From contig NZ_LR134376.1 of assembly GCF_900637545.1 (NCBI RefSeq), positions 2,313,001 through 2,377,000 on the forward strand: a stretch of DNA of 64,000 nt. Direction: 5' to 3'. How positions within the stretch are numbered: position 1 is the first letter of the stretch; each line of letters begins with the position of its first letter. The notes under the pieces are model-generated. The model did not search any database, was not told where the DNA came from, and worked only from the letters and a program-made list of their open reading frames with translations. The DNA is from Aeromonas encheleia. GTDB lineage: Bacteria; Pseudomonadota; Gammaproteobacteria; Enterobacterales; Aeromonadaceae. Made by a program: the position numbers and the translations under genes. Shown in pieces: positions 27,879 to 37,642 of the stretch.

Positions 27879-30266
27879 TCAATCCCTCAAGGATGCATTC
27901 AACTCTTCACCGAGAGCCCGCACGACATTGTCTACGGTCTCGGCAATCTCTTTCTCCTCCAGGGTGCGCTGGTTGTCTTGTAAAACTAGACTGATGGCCA
28001 GGCTCTTCTTGTCCTCTGCCATACCAGCACCCTGGTATACGTCAAACAAGTTTATTCCAACTAACTGATTTCCGCCAACTTTTTTAATTACTGCGAGCAC
28101 ATCACCGGCCAGAACCTGGTGGTCAACCACCACGGCGATGTCGCGACGGTTGGCCGGGAAGCGGGAAACTTCGGCCGCAACCGGCACCTTGGCGGGGATC
28201 AGCTTGTTCAACTCCAGCTCGAACATGATGGCACGGGTCTTGAGACCCAGCTTCTTCTCGAGGCTCGGGTGGATCACGCCGATGTGGCCGATGACGGCGC
28301 CATTGCGCAGGATGGCCGCGCTCTGGCCCGGGTGCAGGGCGCTATGCTCGGTACGCTCGAAGCTGAAGCTGGCACCTTCGGCGGTGAGATCCAGCACGGC
28401 TTCCAGATCCCCTTTCAAATCAAAGAAGTCGGCGCCACGGCTCTTGATGTCCCAGTGCTCGTCGCTCTGGTTGCCGGTGATGATGCCGGCCAGCATGGGC
28501 TCCTGACGGATGCCATTTTCGGCGCTCTCGTCCTTGATGAAGCGCAGACCCTGCTCGAACAGGCGCACGCGGCCCTGCTGGCGGTTCTGGTTGTAGACCA
28601 CCGCCTGCACCAGACCCGGGAACAGGGAGACGCGCATGGCGGACATCTCGACCGAGATCGGGTTCGGCAGCGCTATGGCATCGCTCTGCGGGAACAGGGT
28701 CTGCTGGGCCTTGGGATCCACGAAGCTGTAGGTGATGGCTTCCTGGAAACCGCGGTCAACCAGCAGGTCACGCACCCGTTTGAGGGTCACTTGGCCCTCT
28801 GCCTGCTCCACCATGGCCAGGGAGGCGGCCGGTTTCAGGTTCGGGATGTTGTTGTAGCCGTAGATGCGGGCCACTTCCTCGATGAGGTCTTCCTCGATGG
28901 CGATGTCGAAACGCCAGGAGGGCGCCAGGGCGGTCCAGCCGTCGGCCTCGATGGTCACCTGCATGCCGAGGCGAGTCAGGATCTCGACCACCTGAGCATC
29001 GGCCACGCTGATGCCGATCACCTTGTCGAGCTTGGTACGACGCAGCTTGATGGGGGTCGCCTTGGGCAGATGGGCATCGGATTTGACCTCGATGACCGGA
29101 CCCGCTTCACCGCCGCAGACATCCAGCAGCAGTCGGGTGGCTCTGTCCATCACCTTGGCTTGCAGCTGTGGGTCTACCCCGCGCTCGAAGCGGTGGGACG
29201 AGTCGGTATGCAGGCCATAGGCACGGGCACGGCCGGTGATGGAGAGCGGTGCGAAGAAGGCACACTCCAGCAGCACGTCCGTGGTCTCGGCGGACACGCC
29301 GGTGCGCTCGCCGCCGAAGATGCCGGCCATGCAGGCTGGACCCTGTGCGTCGGCAATGACGAGCGTGGTCTCTTTGAGCTTGACCTCGTTGCCGTCGAGC
29401 AGGGTCATCGGCTCGTCGGCCTTGGCACGGCGCACCACCAGCTCCCCGTCCAGCTTGGCCAGATCGAAGGCGTGCATCGGCTGACCGTATTCCAGCAGCA
29501 GGAAGTTGGTGATGTCGACGATGGCGTCGATGGAGCGAATGCCGCCACGGCACAGCTTTTCCTGCATCCAGAGCGGGCTCTGGGCGCGCAGGTTCAGCCC
29601 CTTGATGACACGACCGAGGTAACGGGGGCAGTCTGCCGGCGCATCGACCCGGATCGGGAAGCTGGCGTCTATGGTGGCTGGCGCCGGAGTCCAGCTTGGC
29701 TCGACCACGTCGACGCTGTTGAGCACGCCGATCTCGCGGGCAAGCCCCGCGATGCCGAGGCAATCGGCCCGGTTAGGGGTCAAGTCCACGTCGATGGCGA
29801 CGTCATTGAGATTGAGGTAGTCGCGAATGTCGGTGCCGACGGGAGCATCGCTCGGCAGCTCGATGATGCCGTCCGCTTCCACTTCGATCCCCAGCTCGCT
29901 GAAGGAGCAGAGCATGCCGTGGGAGGGCTGGCCACGCAGCTTGGCCTTCTTGATGGTGAAATCACCCGGCAGGGTGGCCCCCACCTTGGCCACACACACC
30001 TTGAGGCCGGTGCGGCAGTTCGGCGCGCCGCAGACGATGTCCAGCAGCTCGGCCTCGCCCACGTTGACCTTGGTCACCCGCAGCTTGTCGGCGTCCGGAT
30101 GCTGGCCACACTCGACCACTTCACCGACCACCACGTTGTTGAACTGGCCGGCCACCGCTTCGACGGCGTCCACTTCCAGACCCGCCATGGTGATCTGCTC
30201 GGCCAGTGCGTTGTCACTCAACTCGGTGCGGACCCACTCCATCACCCAGGATTTACTGAATTTCAT
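27879..30266 (-). CDS. pheT: Phenylalanyl-tRNA synthetase beta subunit
   Basis: Large subunit of the tetrameric PheRS. The 795-residue length matches E. coli. The N-terminal tRNA-binding EMAP-like domain (about 40-150) is followed by B3/B4 editing domains, B5, the catalytic-like core and a C-terminal FDX-ACB domain (about 700-794, with [15 protein letters not shown]). It is 12 bases downstream of pheS on the same strand. Confidence 0.97.
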   Translation of the reverse strand: MKFSKSWVMEWVRTELSDNALAEQITMAGLEVDAVEAVAGQFNNVVVGEVVECGQHPDADKLRVTKVNVGEAELLDIVCGAPNCRTGLKVCVAKVGATLPGDFTIKKAKLRGQPSHGMLCSFSELGIEVEADGIIELPSDAPVGTDIRDYLNLNDVAIDVDLTPNRADCLGIAGLAREIGVLNSVDVVEPSWTPAPATIDASFPIRVDAPADCPRYLGRVIKGLNLRAQSPLWMQEKLCRGGIRSIDAIVDITNFLLLEYGQPMHAFDLAKLDGELVVRRAKADEPMTLLDGNEVKLKETTLVIADAQGPACMAGIFGGERTGVSAETTDVLLECAFFAPLSITGRARAYGLHTDSSHRFERGVDPQLQAKVMDRATRLLLDVCGGEAGPVIEVKSDAHLPKATPIKLRRTKLDKVIGISVADAQVVEILTRLGMQVTIEADGWTALAPSWRFDIAIEEDLIEEVARIYGYNNIPNLKPAASLAMVEQAEGQVTLKRVRDLLVDRGFQEAITYSFVDPKAQQTLFPQSDAIALPNPISVEMSAMRVSLFPGLVQAVVYNQNRQQGRVRLFEQGLRFIKDESAENGIRQEPMLAGIITGNQSDEHWDIKSRGADFFDLKGDLEAVLDLTAEGASFSFERTEHSALHPGQSAAILRNGAVIGHIGVIHPSLEKKLGLKTRAIMFELELNKLIPAKVPVAAEVSRFPANRRDIAVVVDHQVLAGDVLAVIKKVGGNQLVGINLFDVYQGAGMAEDKKSLAISLVLQDNQRTLEEKEIAETVDNVVRALGEELNASLRD

Positions 30267-30278
30267 GTTCTCTCGCCC

Positions 30279-31575
<1,297 letters not shown>

Positions 31576-31932
31576 TTAAACCAGAGCTGCTTTGGCCTTT
31601 TCAACCAGGGCGGTGAAAGCCAGCTTGTCGTGAACGGCGATATCGGACAGGATCTTGCGATCGATCTCGATAGAAGCCTTCTTCAGACCGTTGATCAGAC
31701 GGCTGTAGGACAGACCGTTCTGACGGGCTGCAGCGTTGATACGCGCAATCCACAGCTGACGGAACTGACGCTTTTTCTGGCGACGGTCACGGTAGGCATA
31801 CTGACCAGCTTTGGTTACCGCTTGTACCGCTACGCGGTAGACACGGGAACGGGCGCCGTAGTAACCCTTGGCGGCTTTCATTACTTTCTTGTGACGAGCG
31901 CGAGCAGTCACACCACGTTTAACTCTTGGCAT
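31576..31932 (-). CDS. rplT: 50S ribosomal protein L20
   Basis: Early-assembly 23S rRNA-binding protein of 118 residues. [23 protein letters not shown] begins the basic N-terminal extension, and the globular C-terminal domain is complete. In E. coli L20 also represses its own operon by binding the rpmI leader. It is 14 bases after rpmI. Confidence 0.98.
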   Translation of the reverse strand: MPRVKRGVTARARHKKVMKAAKGYYGARSRVYRVAVQAVTKAGQYAYRDRRQKKRQFRQLWIARINAAARQNGLSYSRLINGLKKASIEIDRKILSDIAVHDKLAFTALVEKAKAALV

Positions 31933-31946
31933 TTTTCACATCCCCC

Positions 31947-32144
31947 TTATGCGTACGGCAGACAAGCGACAACACGTTTGTGGTCGGCAGCAGAAACCAT
32001 GAACTTCGGCCCCAGCTTGCGCTTACGCTTGCTGCTCTTCTTGGTCAGGATGTGACGCAGGTGGTTGTGCTTACACTTGAAGCGACCTGAGCCAGTCTTC
32101 TTGAAGCGCTTTGCAGCACCCCGGTTGGTTTTCATCTTCGGCAT
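31947..32144 (-). CDS. rpmI: 50S ribosomal protein L35
   Basis: Small basic ribosomal protein, 65 residues, with the usual [23 protein letters not shown] start and full length. It lies between infC and rplT in the conserved order. The infC-rpmI gap contains a long hairpin that may be the L20 translational operator. Confidence 0.98.
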   Translation of the reverse strand: MPKMKTNRGAAKRFKKTGSGRFKCKHNHLRHILTKKSSKRKRKLGPKFMVSAADHKRVVACLPYA

Positions 32145-32192
32145 TTCATCATACTCCGCATTGTGAGTGACAACAAAATCGCAAGGCGAACC

Positions 32193-32217
32193 GACTCATG
32201 GGGCGAACCCATGAGTC
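32193..32217 (-). promoter_or_regulatory. Hairpin in the infC-rpmI gap, candidate L20 operator
   Basis: GACTCATGGG and CCCATGAGTC form a ten-base perfect stem; the loop on the mRNA strand is TTCGC. No T run follows, so this is not a terminator. Its position matches that of the E. coli L20 autoregulatory leader. Confidence 0.5.
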
Positions 32218-32232
32218 AATTTCTTGTGGGCC

Positions 32233-32781
32233 TTAAGATTTCTTCTTAGGTGCGAGGACCATCACAGCTTGACGGCCTTCGACTTTCGGGAACGACTCGA
32301 CTACGGCCAACTCTTCCAGATCGGTCTTGACTCGCTCCAGAACCTTGATACCAAGATCCTGGTGAGCCATTTCACGACCACGGAAGCGCAGGGTGACCTT
32401 CGCCTTGTCCCCGTCTTCTAGAAAGCGAACCAGGTTGCGTAGTTTTACCTGATAGTCGCCTTCGTCAGTGCCAGGACGGAATTTGATTTCCTTGACCTGG
32501 ACAACTTTCTGCTTTTTCTTCTGTTCTTTGGTGGTTTTGCTCTTTTCGTAGAGGAATTTGCCGTAATCCATGATCCGGCAAACGGGCGGCTCAGCGTTAG
32601 GACTGATCTCGACCAGATCCACTCCGGCCTCAAGGGCCAAGTTCAGAGCATCTTGAATGGTGGTGACGCCAATGGCCTCACCATCCAAACCGGTCAGACG
32701 AACTTCTTTCAGACGGATCTCTTCATTGATCCGGTGAGCGCGGGCTTGCGGTTGCTTGCCCAGTTTTTTTCCGCCTTTTAT
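32233..32781 (-). CDS. infC: Translation initiation factor IF-3, ATA start
   Basis: Binds the 30S subunit and checks start-codon and initiator tRNA selection. The conserved N-terminus (K-G-G-K-K-L-G-K-Q after the start, then [13 protein letters not shown]) extends past the first in-frame ATG. It reaches an ATA codon at 32781-32779. An in-frame TAA, the thrS stop, lies two codons before it, and GGAGG sits eight bases upstream. The start must therefore be ATA, giving 182 residues. Rare non-AUG starts let IF-3 repress its own mRNA; E. coli uses AUU. Confidence 0.93.
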   Translation of the reverse strand: MKGGKKLGKQPQARAHRINEEIRLKEVRLTGLDGEAIGVTTIQDALNLALEAGVDLVEISPNAEPPVCRIMDYGKFLYEKSKTTKEQKKKQKVVQVKEIKFRPGTDEGDYQVKLRNLVRFLEDGDKAKVTLRFRGREMAHQDLGIKVLERVKTDLEELAVVESFPKVEGRQAVMVLAPKKKS

Positions 32782-32784
32782 AGC

Positions 32785-34713
32785 TTATTCCTCCACTTTC
32801 TTTTGTCCGCGGGTCTGAACTTCCTGGGTCAACAGAGCGATTAGCTCTTCAACAGGATAAGTACCCAGGTCAGCCCCTTTACGAGTTCGCACTGCAATCT
32901 TGCCGGCTTCAACTTCTTTATCGCCGCAGACCAACATGAAAGGAACTCGTTTCAAAGTATGCTCGCGGATTTTAAAGCCAATCTTCTCATTTCTCAAGTC
33001 CGCTTTTGCGCGAAGACCCGCATCATTCAATGCCTTGGCTACTTTCACTGCATAATCGGCCTGATTATCCGTGATATTCATCACCACGGCTTGAGTCGGT
33101 GCCAACCAGGTTGGGAACAGTCCTGCGTACTCTTCGGTCAGAATACCGATGAAACGCTCGATGGAACCCAGGATGGCGCGGTGGATCATGACGGGCACGT
33201 GGCGCTCGTTATCTTCCCCCACATAAGTGGCACCCAGACGACCCGGCAAGGCAAAGTCGAGCTGCACGGTACCACACTGCCACGCACGATCAAGGCAATC
33301 ATGCAGGGTGAATTCGATCTTGGGGCCGTAGAAGGCGCCCTCACCCGGCTGCAGATCGTACTTCAGACCGTTCAGCACCAGCGCCTCGGCCAAGGCCGCC
33401 TCGGCACGATCCCAGGCCTCGTCGGAGCCGATACGCTGCTCGGGACGGGTGGAGAGCTTGACCACGATGTTCTCGAAGCCAAAGGTGCCGTAGACGTCAT
33501 AGACCATACGGATACAGGCGGACACCTCTTCCATGATCTGCTCTTCGGTACAGAAGATGTGGGCGTCATCCTGAGTGAAACCCCGTACCCGCATCAAGCC
33601 GTGCAGGGAGCCTGACGGCTCGTTGCGGTGGCAGGAGCCAAACTCGGCCATGCGCAGCGGCAGATCGCGATAGGACTTGAGGCCCTGATTGAAGATCTGG
33701 ACGTGACCCGGGCAGTTCATCGGCTTGATGGCGTACTCGCGGTTCTCGGACTGGGTGGTGAACATGCCCTGGGCATACTTATCCCAGTGGCCGGAGCGCT
33801 CCCACAGTACGCGATCCATCATGGCGGGGCCTTTCACCTCCTGATAGTCATACTCACGCAGCTTGGTACGCATGAAGGTTTCCAGCTCACGGAAGATGGT
33901 CCAGCCATCGTTGTGCCAGAACACCATGCCGGGTGCTTCTTCCTGCATGTGATACAGGTCGAGCTGCTTGCCGATCTTGCGGTGGTCACGCTTGGCGGCC
34001 TCTTCGAGGCGCTGCAGGTAAGCCTTGAGCTGCTTCTTGTCGGCCCAGGCGGTACCGTAGATCCGCTGCAACATTTTGTTGTTGGAGTCGCCACGCCAGT
34101 AGGCGCCGGACATCTTCTGCAGCTTGAAATGGTGGCAGTGACGCATGTTCGGCACGTGGGGGCCGCGACACATGTCGACGTACTCTTCGTGATGATACAG
34201 ACCGGGCTGGTCATCACGGGCAATGTTCTGATCCAGGATCTCGACCTTGTAGGTCTCGCCGCGGGCCTCGAACACGTCGCGCGCCTCCTGCCAGGAGACC
34301 TTCTTCTTGATGACGTCGTAATCCTTGGCGGCCAGCGCCAGCATGCGCTCTTCCAGGGCAGCCAGATCTTCGTCGGTCAGGGTACGATCGAGATCGATGT
34401 CGTAGTAGAAACCGTTATCGATGACAGGACCTATGGCCATCTTGGTCTGGGGCCAGAGTTGCTTGATGGCATGACCCAGCAGGTGAGCACAGGAGTGGCG
34501 CAGGATGTCCAGACCTTCTTCGTCTTTGGCGGTGATGATGGCCAGGGAGGCATCGGCTTCGATCAGCTCGCAGGCATCCACCAGTTCACCGTTTACCCGA
34601 CCGGCAATGCATGCCTTGGCGAGACCGGGACCTATGTCCGCGGCGACGTCCATGACAGAAACGGCGTGGGCAAATTGACGTTGGCTGCCGTCAGGCAGAG
34701 TAATGATTGGCAT
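32785..34713 (-). CDS. thrS: Threonyl-tRNA synthetase
   Basis: Charges tRNA-Thr and edits Ser-tRNA-Thr. The 642-residue protein has an N-terminal TGS domain (1-62), an editing domain with [10 protein letters not shown] (about 73-82), a class II core with zinc ligands, and a C-terminal anticodon domain. Length equals E. coli ThrS. AAGGA precedes the ATG. Its stop codon lies within the ribosome-site region of infC, so translation of the two is probably linked. Confidence 0.98.
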   Translation of the reverse strand: MPIITLPDGSQRQFAHAVSVMDVAADIGPGLAKACIAGRVNGELVDACELIEADASLAIITAKDEEGLDILRHSCAHLLGHAIKQLWPQTKMAIGPVIDNGFYYDIDLDRTLTDEDLAALEERMLALAAKDYDVIKKKVSWQEARDVFEARGETYKVEILDQNIARDDQPGLYHHEEYVDMCRGPHVPNMRHCHHFKLQKMSGAYWRGDSNNKMLQRIYGTAWADKKQLKAYLQRLEEAAKRDHRKIGKQLDLYHMQEEAPGMVFWHNDGWTIFRELETFMRTKLREYDYQEVKGPAMMDRVLWERSGHWDKYAQGMFTTQSENREYAIKPMNCPGHVQIFNQGLKSYRDLPLRMAEFGSCHRNEPSGSLHGLMRVRGFTQDDAHIFCTEEQIMEEVSACIRMVYDVYGTFGFENIVVKLSTRPEQRIGSDEAWDRAEAALAEALVLNGLKYDLQPGEGAFYGPKIEFTLHDCLDRAWQCGTVQLDFALPGRLGATYVGEDNERHVPVMIHRAILGSIERFIGILTEEYAGLFPTWLAPTQAVVMNITDNQADYAVKVAKALNDAGLRAKADLRNEKIGFKIREHTLKRVPFMLVCGDKEVEAGKIAVRTRKGADLGTYPVEELIALLTQEVQTRGQKKVEE

Positions 34714-35099
34714 TATGTATTTCCTTAACAGTGGTGACCCCTACCAAAGGCCACGTGTGAATTGAAAATGTCCTTTAAAATCAAGCCTCTCACTTGGATG
34801 TTTCACCGTTCACAATACGGTTGGTACACACAGTGGCACACAAATTATTTGTTGTGTGATGCTATCAATCGACAGGTACAGCGGAGGATTGTATCAGACG
34901 TGACAACTCAGACAAGTTGCCACGACGATTTTGCATACAGCGACGGGGCGGGTTATCGGATGGCGTGAGCGGGTGCGCGGGCCCATCCCTACTCAGGACG
35001 GGCCCCCTATTATGAAAATGGTTATTGCCGCCGAGCGTCCCATTGGCCCCCTCCCTGTGCTAGGTTTCCAGATAGGAGCCCGTCTGAGAGGAGATAAAG
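34714..35099. other. Intergenic region between divergent thrS and a small gene
   Basis: This 386-base gap has no convincing gene. It contains an inverted repeat CACACAA (34837-34843) / TTGTGTG (34852-34858), probably in the thrS promoter or leader. A GC-rich hairpin GGGCCCATCC (34979-34988) / GGACGGGCCC (34996-35005), with one mismatch and no T run, lies nearer the small gene. I could not identify the thrS tRNA-like operator by eye. Confidence 0.4.
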
Positions 35100-35312
35100 A
35101 TGTACACCTATGACATTTCGTTTCCGGAGCACGCGGAGAAGATTATCCATCCGGATCACCTACTGACGACGCACTGCCCCGTGCATCTCGGTGAGCTGGT
35201 GATCCTGAGCGATGGCAGCAAGCGCGAGGTCTGCAGCATAGTGCACAGCGCCGATCGCAGCACCCTCTACGTCACCGACGTCACCCCGGGCAAGGTCAGC
35301 GCCAGTGCCTGA
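35100..35312 (+). CDS. Small hypothetical protein (70 aa)
   Basis: I do not recognise this soluble 70-residue protein. It begins MYTYDISFPEHAEKIIHPDH and has two cysteines (in TTHCPVH and REVCSIV), several histidines, and a beta-rich second half (GELVILSDGSKREVCSIVHS, STLYVTDVTPG). A good ribosome site (AGAGGAGATAAAG) precedes the ATG. It stands alone between thrS and a convergent Sel1 gene. Confidence 0.6.
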   Translation: MYTYDISFPEHAEKIIHPDHLLTTHCPVHLGELVILSDGSKREVCSIVHSADRSTLYVTDVTPGKVSASA

Positions 35313-35321
35313 AGGTGCAGA

Positions 35322-35930
35322 CTAGCTTGGCGTGCTGGCCTGGCCGGCCTCCAGGAGCGACTGCCCGTTAAAATCGAAGTCACTGCGCCCCTCTTCCGCC
35401 AGCGCCAGCTCCTGCAGGACCCGCAGCGCCAGCTTGTTGCCCTTCTGGGATGCCTGATAGAGCCACTGCTTGGCCTCGGCCACGTTGACCCGGCCGTTGG
35501 CCCCCATCAGATGGAGCACCCCCAGTTTGAGCATGGCGGGCACATCGCCGTTGTGGGCCGCCAGCTCCATCCAGTGAAACGCCGTGCGCAAGTCCCGCTG
35601 CACCCCCACCCCGCGCAGGTAGAGCTCCGCCAACCGGTATTGGCCGAAGGCATCCCCCGCCTGCGCCGACTGGCGATAGAGGCTGACGGCCTGCACCAGA
35701 TCCTGCTCGCTCCCCTGCCCCACCTCGTGGCTCCAGCCCATCAGCGCCAGCGCCCTGGGCTGACCCTGATCGGCCAACGGCTGCCAGATCCTGGTCGCCT
35801 CCTCGAAGTGGCCTACGCGCCAGGCCCGGTTGGCTGTCGCCAGATCCTGCTCGGTGGAGAGCGGGATCAGACGCCAGATGACCAGGCCGATCACTCCGAT
35901 AAACAGCCAGCGAGAGGTTGTGAGTTTCAT
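35322..35930 (-). CDS. Membrane-anchored Sel1-repeat protein
   Basis: Predicted inner-membrane-anchored or exported protein of 202 residues. I chose the ATG giving MKLTTSRWLFIGVIGLVIW; a longer frame starting at 36017 adds unrelated residues. One N-terminal helix is followed by about four Sel1-like repeats (for example ALALMGWSHEVGQGSEQDLVQAVSLYRQSAQAGDAFGQYRLAELYLRGVGVQRD). Such repeats are protein-interaction scaffolds. No partner is evident. Confidence 0.8.
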   Translation of the reverse strand: MKLTTSRWLFIGVIGLVIWRLIPLSTEQDLATANRAWRVGHFEEATRIWQPLADQGQPRALALMGWSHEVGQGSEQDLVQAVSLYRQSAQAGDAFGQYRLAELYLRGVGVQRDLRTAFHWMELAAHNGDVPAMLKLGVLHLMGANGRVNVAEAKQWLYQASQKGNKLALRVLQELALAEEGRSDFDFNGQSLLEAGQASTPS

Positions 35931-36073
35931 GATAATTTCCGTGATCCAGTTCTCATTTTGTCTATGTAAACGAAATGTAGCGACGGGATCAAGCAGGAGA
36001 TCTCTCTGTGATGTCATTTAGAGGGTGGCTTGCTGGCGGAACTTGAAATTTGGCGTGCGCCCGAGCAGAATGA

Positions 36074-36089
36074 CTGTACATATAAACAG
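36074..36089 (+). promoter_or_regulatory. LexA (SOS) box upstream of the radical SAM gene
   Basis: CTGTACATATAAACAG matches the LexA consensus CTGT-N8-ACAG exactly, with an AT-rich centre. It ends 15 bases before the likely start codon, placing it over the promoter. Confidence 0.82.
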
Positions 36090-36104
36090 TATTGGTCGGC
36101 GACT

Positions 36105-37157
36105 ATGGCAGGACGAGGCAGTACCCACAACATCGATCACCGCTTCAGCGGCCCGCTGATCGAGGTCATCGACGATGGTTGGCAGCATAAGGCCGCGCCT
36201 GAGTTTGAGGCCTCGGCGCCCCAGACCGAGGTGCGCGAGATCCAGGCCAAGAGCATCATCAGCCACAATCTCTCGCCGGATGTTCCCTTTGGCCGCTCCA
36301 TCAACCCCTATCAGGGCTGCGAGCACGGCTGCATCTATTGCTACGCCAGACCCAGCCACGCCTATCTGGAGCTCTCCCCCGGCCTCGACTTCGAGACCAA
36401 GCTGTTCGCCAAGATCAATGCCGCCGAGCTGTTGCGGCGGGAGTTTGCCAGGCCCAGCTATCAGCCACAGACCATAGTGCTGGGGGCCAATACCGATCCC
36501 TACCAGCCCATCGAACACCATTACCGGCTCACTCGCGCCCTGCTGGAGGTGATGCTGGCCCACCGCCATCCGGTGGGGCTCATCACCAAGAGCGCGATGA
36601 TCTTGCGGGATCTCGATCTGCTGGCCGAACTGGCCAAAGAGGGGCTGTGTCAGGTGATGGTGTCGGTGACCACCCTCAACGAGACGCTGAGGCGGCAGCT
36701 GGAACCCAGAGCCAGCACCGGGGCCGGGCGACTCAAGGTGATCGAGAAACTGGCCCAGGCGGGGGTGCCGGTCGGCGTGTTGGCGGCTCCCATGATCCCG
36801 CGCCTCAACGAGCCCGAGCTGGAGCAGATCATCAGGAGCGCGGCCGAGGCGGGCGCCGGCTGCGCCGACTACATACTACTGCGGCTGCCCCATGAGCTGA
36901 CGACCCTGTTCAGCGACTGGCTGAGCGAGCATCATCCGGGTCAGAAGGAGGCCATCCTGAACCAGCTACGGGCCAGCCGTGACGGCAGCCTCAACAGCCC
37001 GGCCTTCGGCACCCGCATGCGGGGCCAAGGCCAGTTTGCGGATCTGCTCGCCCAGCGCTTTCGGCTCATCAGCAAACGGATGGGGCTCGGCAAGCGTCAC
37101 GTTCAACTGAACCTGGATCGCTTCATACGCCCCAACGAGCAGTTACGCCTGTTCTGA
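36105..37157 (+). CDS. PA0069-family radical SAM protein
   Basis: Radical SAM enzyme of unknown reaction, related to the spore photoproduct lyase-like branch. I chose the ATG giving MAGRGSTHNIDHRFSG; an earlier in-frame start at 36030 precedes the LexA box and is unlikely. The 350-residue protein has the cluster motif CEHGCIYCYARPSH (C-x3-C-x2-C) near residue 77. The NTDPYQPIE segment and a conserved C-terminal NLDRF follow. The upstream LexA box points to a DNA-damage role, which remains an inference. Confidence 0.85.
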   Translation: MAGRGSTHNIDHRFSGPLIEVIDDGWQHKAAPEFEASAPQTEVREIQAKSIISHNLSPDVPFGRSINPYQGCEHGCIYCYARPSHAYLELSPGLDFETKLFAKINAAELLRREFARPSYQPQTIVLGANTDPYQPIEHHYRLTRALLEVMLAHRHPVGLITKSAMILRDLDLLAELAKEGLCQVMVSVTTLNETLRRQLEPRASTGAGRLKVIEKLAQAGVPVGVLAAPMIPRLNEPELEQIIRSAAEAGAGCADYILLRLPHELTTLFSDWLSEHHPGQKEAILNQLRASRDGSLNSPAFGTRMRGQGQFADLLAQRFRLISKRMGLGKRHVQLNLDRFIRPNEQLRLF

Positions 37158-37170
37158 CGTCAGGCGGCCA

Positions 37171-37347
37171 TCAACCCCTCGGTCGTGACGGATAGGAGCG
37201 CACCTGCTTGCCCTGTGCGATCAGTTCGGCGGGCAGGCGCGATGGCTCATGGGCGACTTCCTCCTCCTGCGCTTCCTGTGACGATGCCTTGGCATCCTCT
37301 CCCCACATCCGGCTCCACCAGATCTCCCACATGATCCAACTCGTCAT
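37171..37347 (-). CDS. Small Trp-rich hypothetical protein (58 aa)
   Basis: I do not recognise this protein. The start is the ATG after AGGAGGAACAGCTT, a very good ribosome site; an in-frame extension to 37596 looks non-coding. Five tryptophans occur in the first 15 residues (MTSWIMWEIWWSRMW). An acidic Gln/Glu-rich middle and a basic proline-containing tail follow. The N-terminus could be an amphipathic membrane-binding helix. Confidence 0.55.
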   Translation of the reverse strand: MTSWIMWEIWWSRMWGEDAKASSQEAQEEEVAHEPSRLPAELIAQGKQVRSYPSRPRG

Positions 37348-37595
37348 AAGCTGTTCCTCCTGGATGATATCGGCATACTCCGGGCTCGGGCATGATCGTG
37401 CCCTTACCCCCTGATGAACAGCCGCAGTCTGTCCCGGTGGGATGACAGCCAGATGACGCAGGGATGAAGGATTGAGTATGAGAATGAACTGGCGCCCAGA
37501 CTTGGGCAGAGTGGCGCCCTCACGTCGATGTGGCTCGGAGGAATTCGGGTGGATCGCCACGGCGGGAGCGAACGGCGACAAGGGCAGGACAAACA

Positions 37596-37626
37596 AAAAG
37601 AGCGACCCAAGGGTCGCTCTTTTTTA
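37596..37626 (-). terminator. Terminator of gyrA
   Basis: GAGCGACCC-AA-GGGTCGCTC is flanked by A5 and T6. It begins 17 bases beyond the gyrA stop codon on the minus strand. Confidence 0.92.
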
Positions 37627-37642
37627 TCGATGCGGGTAACGA

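Noticed and set aside
34762..34968. 68-codon frame between thrS and the 70-residue gene
   Set aside because: No ribosome site, odd composition, and it spans the likely thrS promoter and leader repeats.
37348..37596. N-terminal extension of the Trp-rich small protein
   Set aside because: The longer frame lacks a ribosome site and runs toward the gyrA terminator. The internal ATG has AGGAGG.
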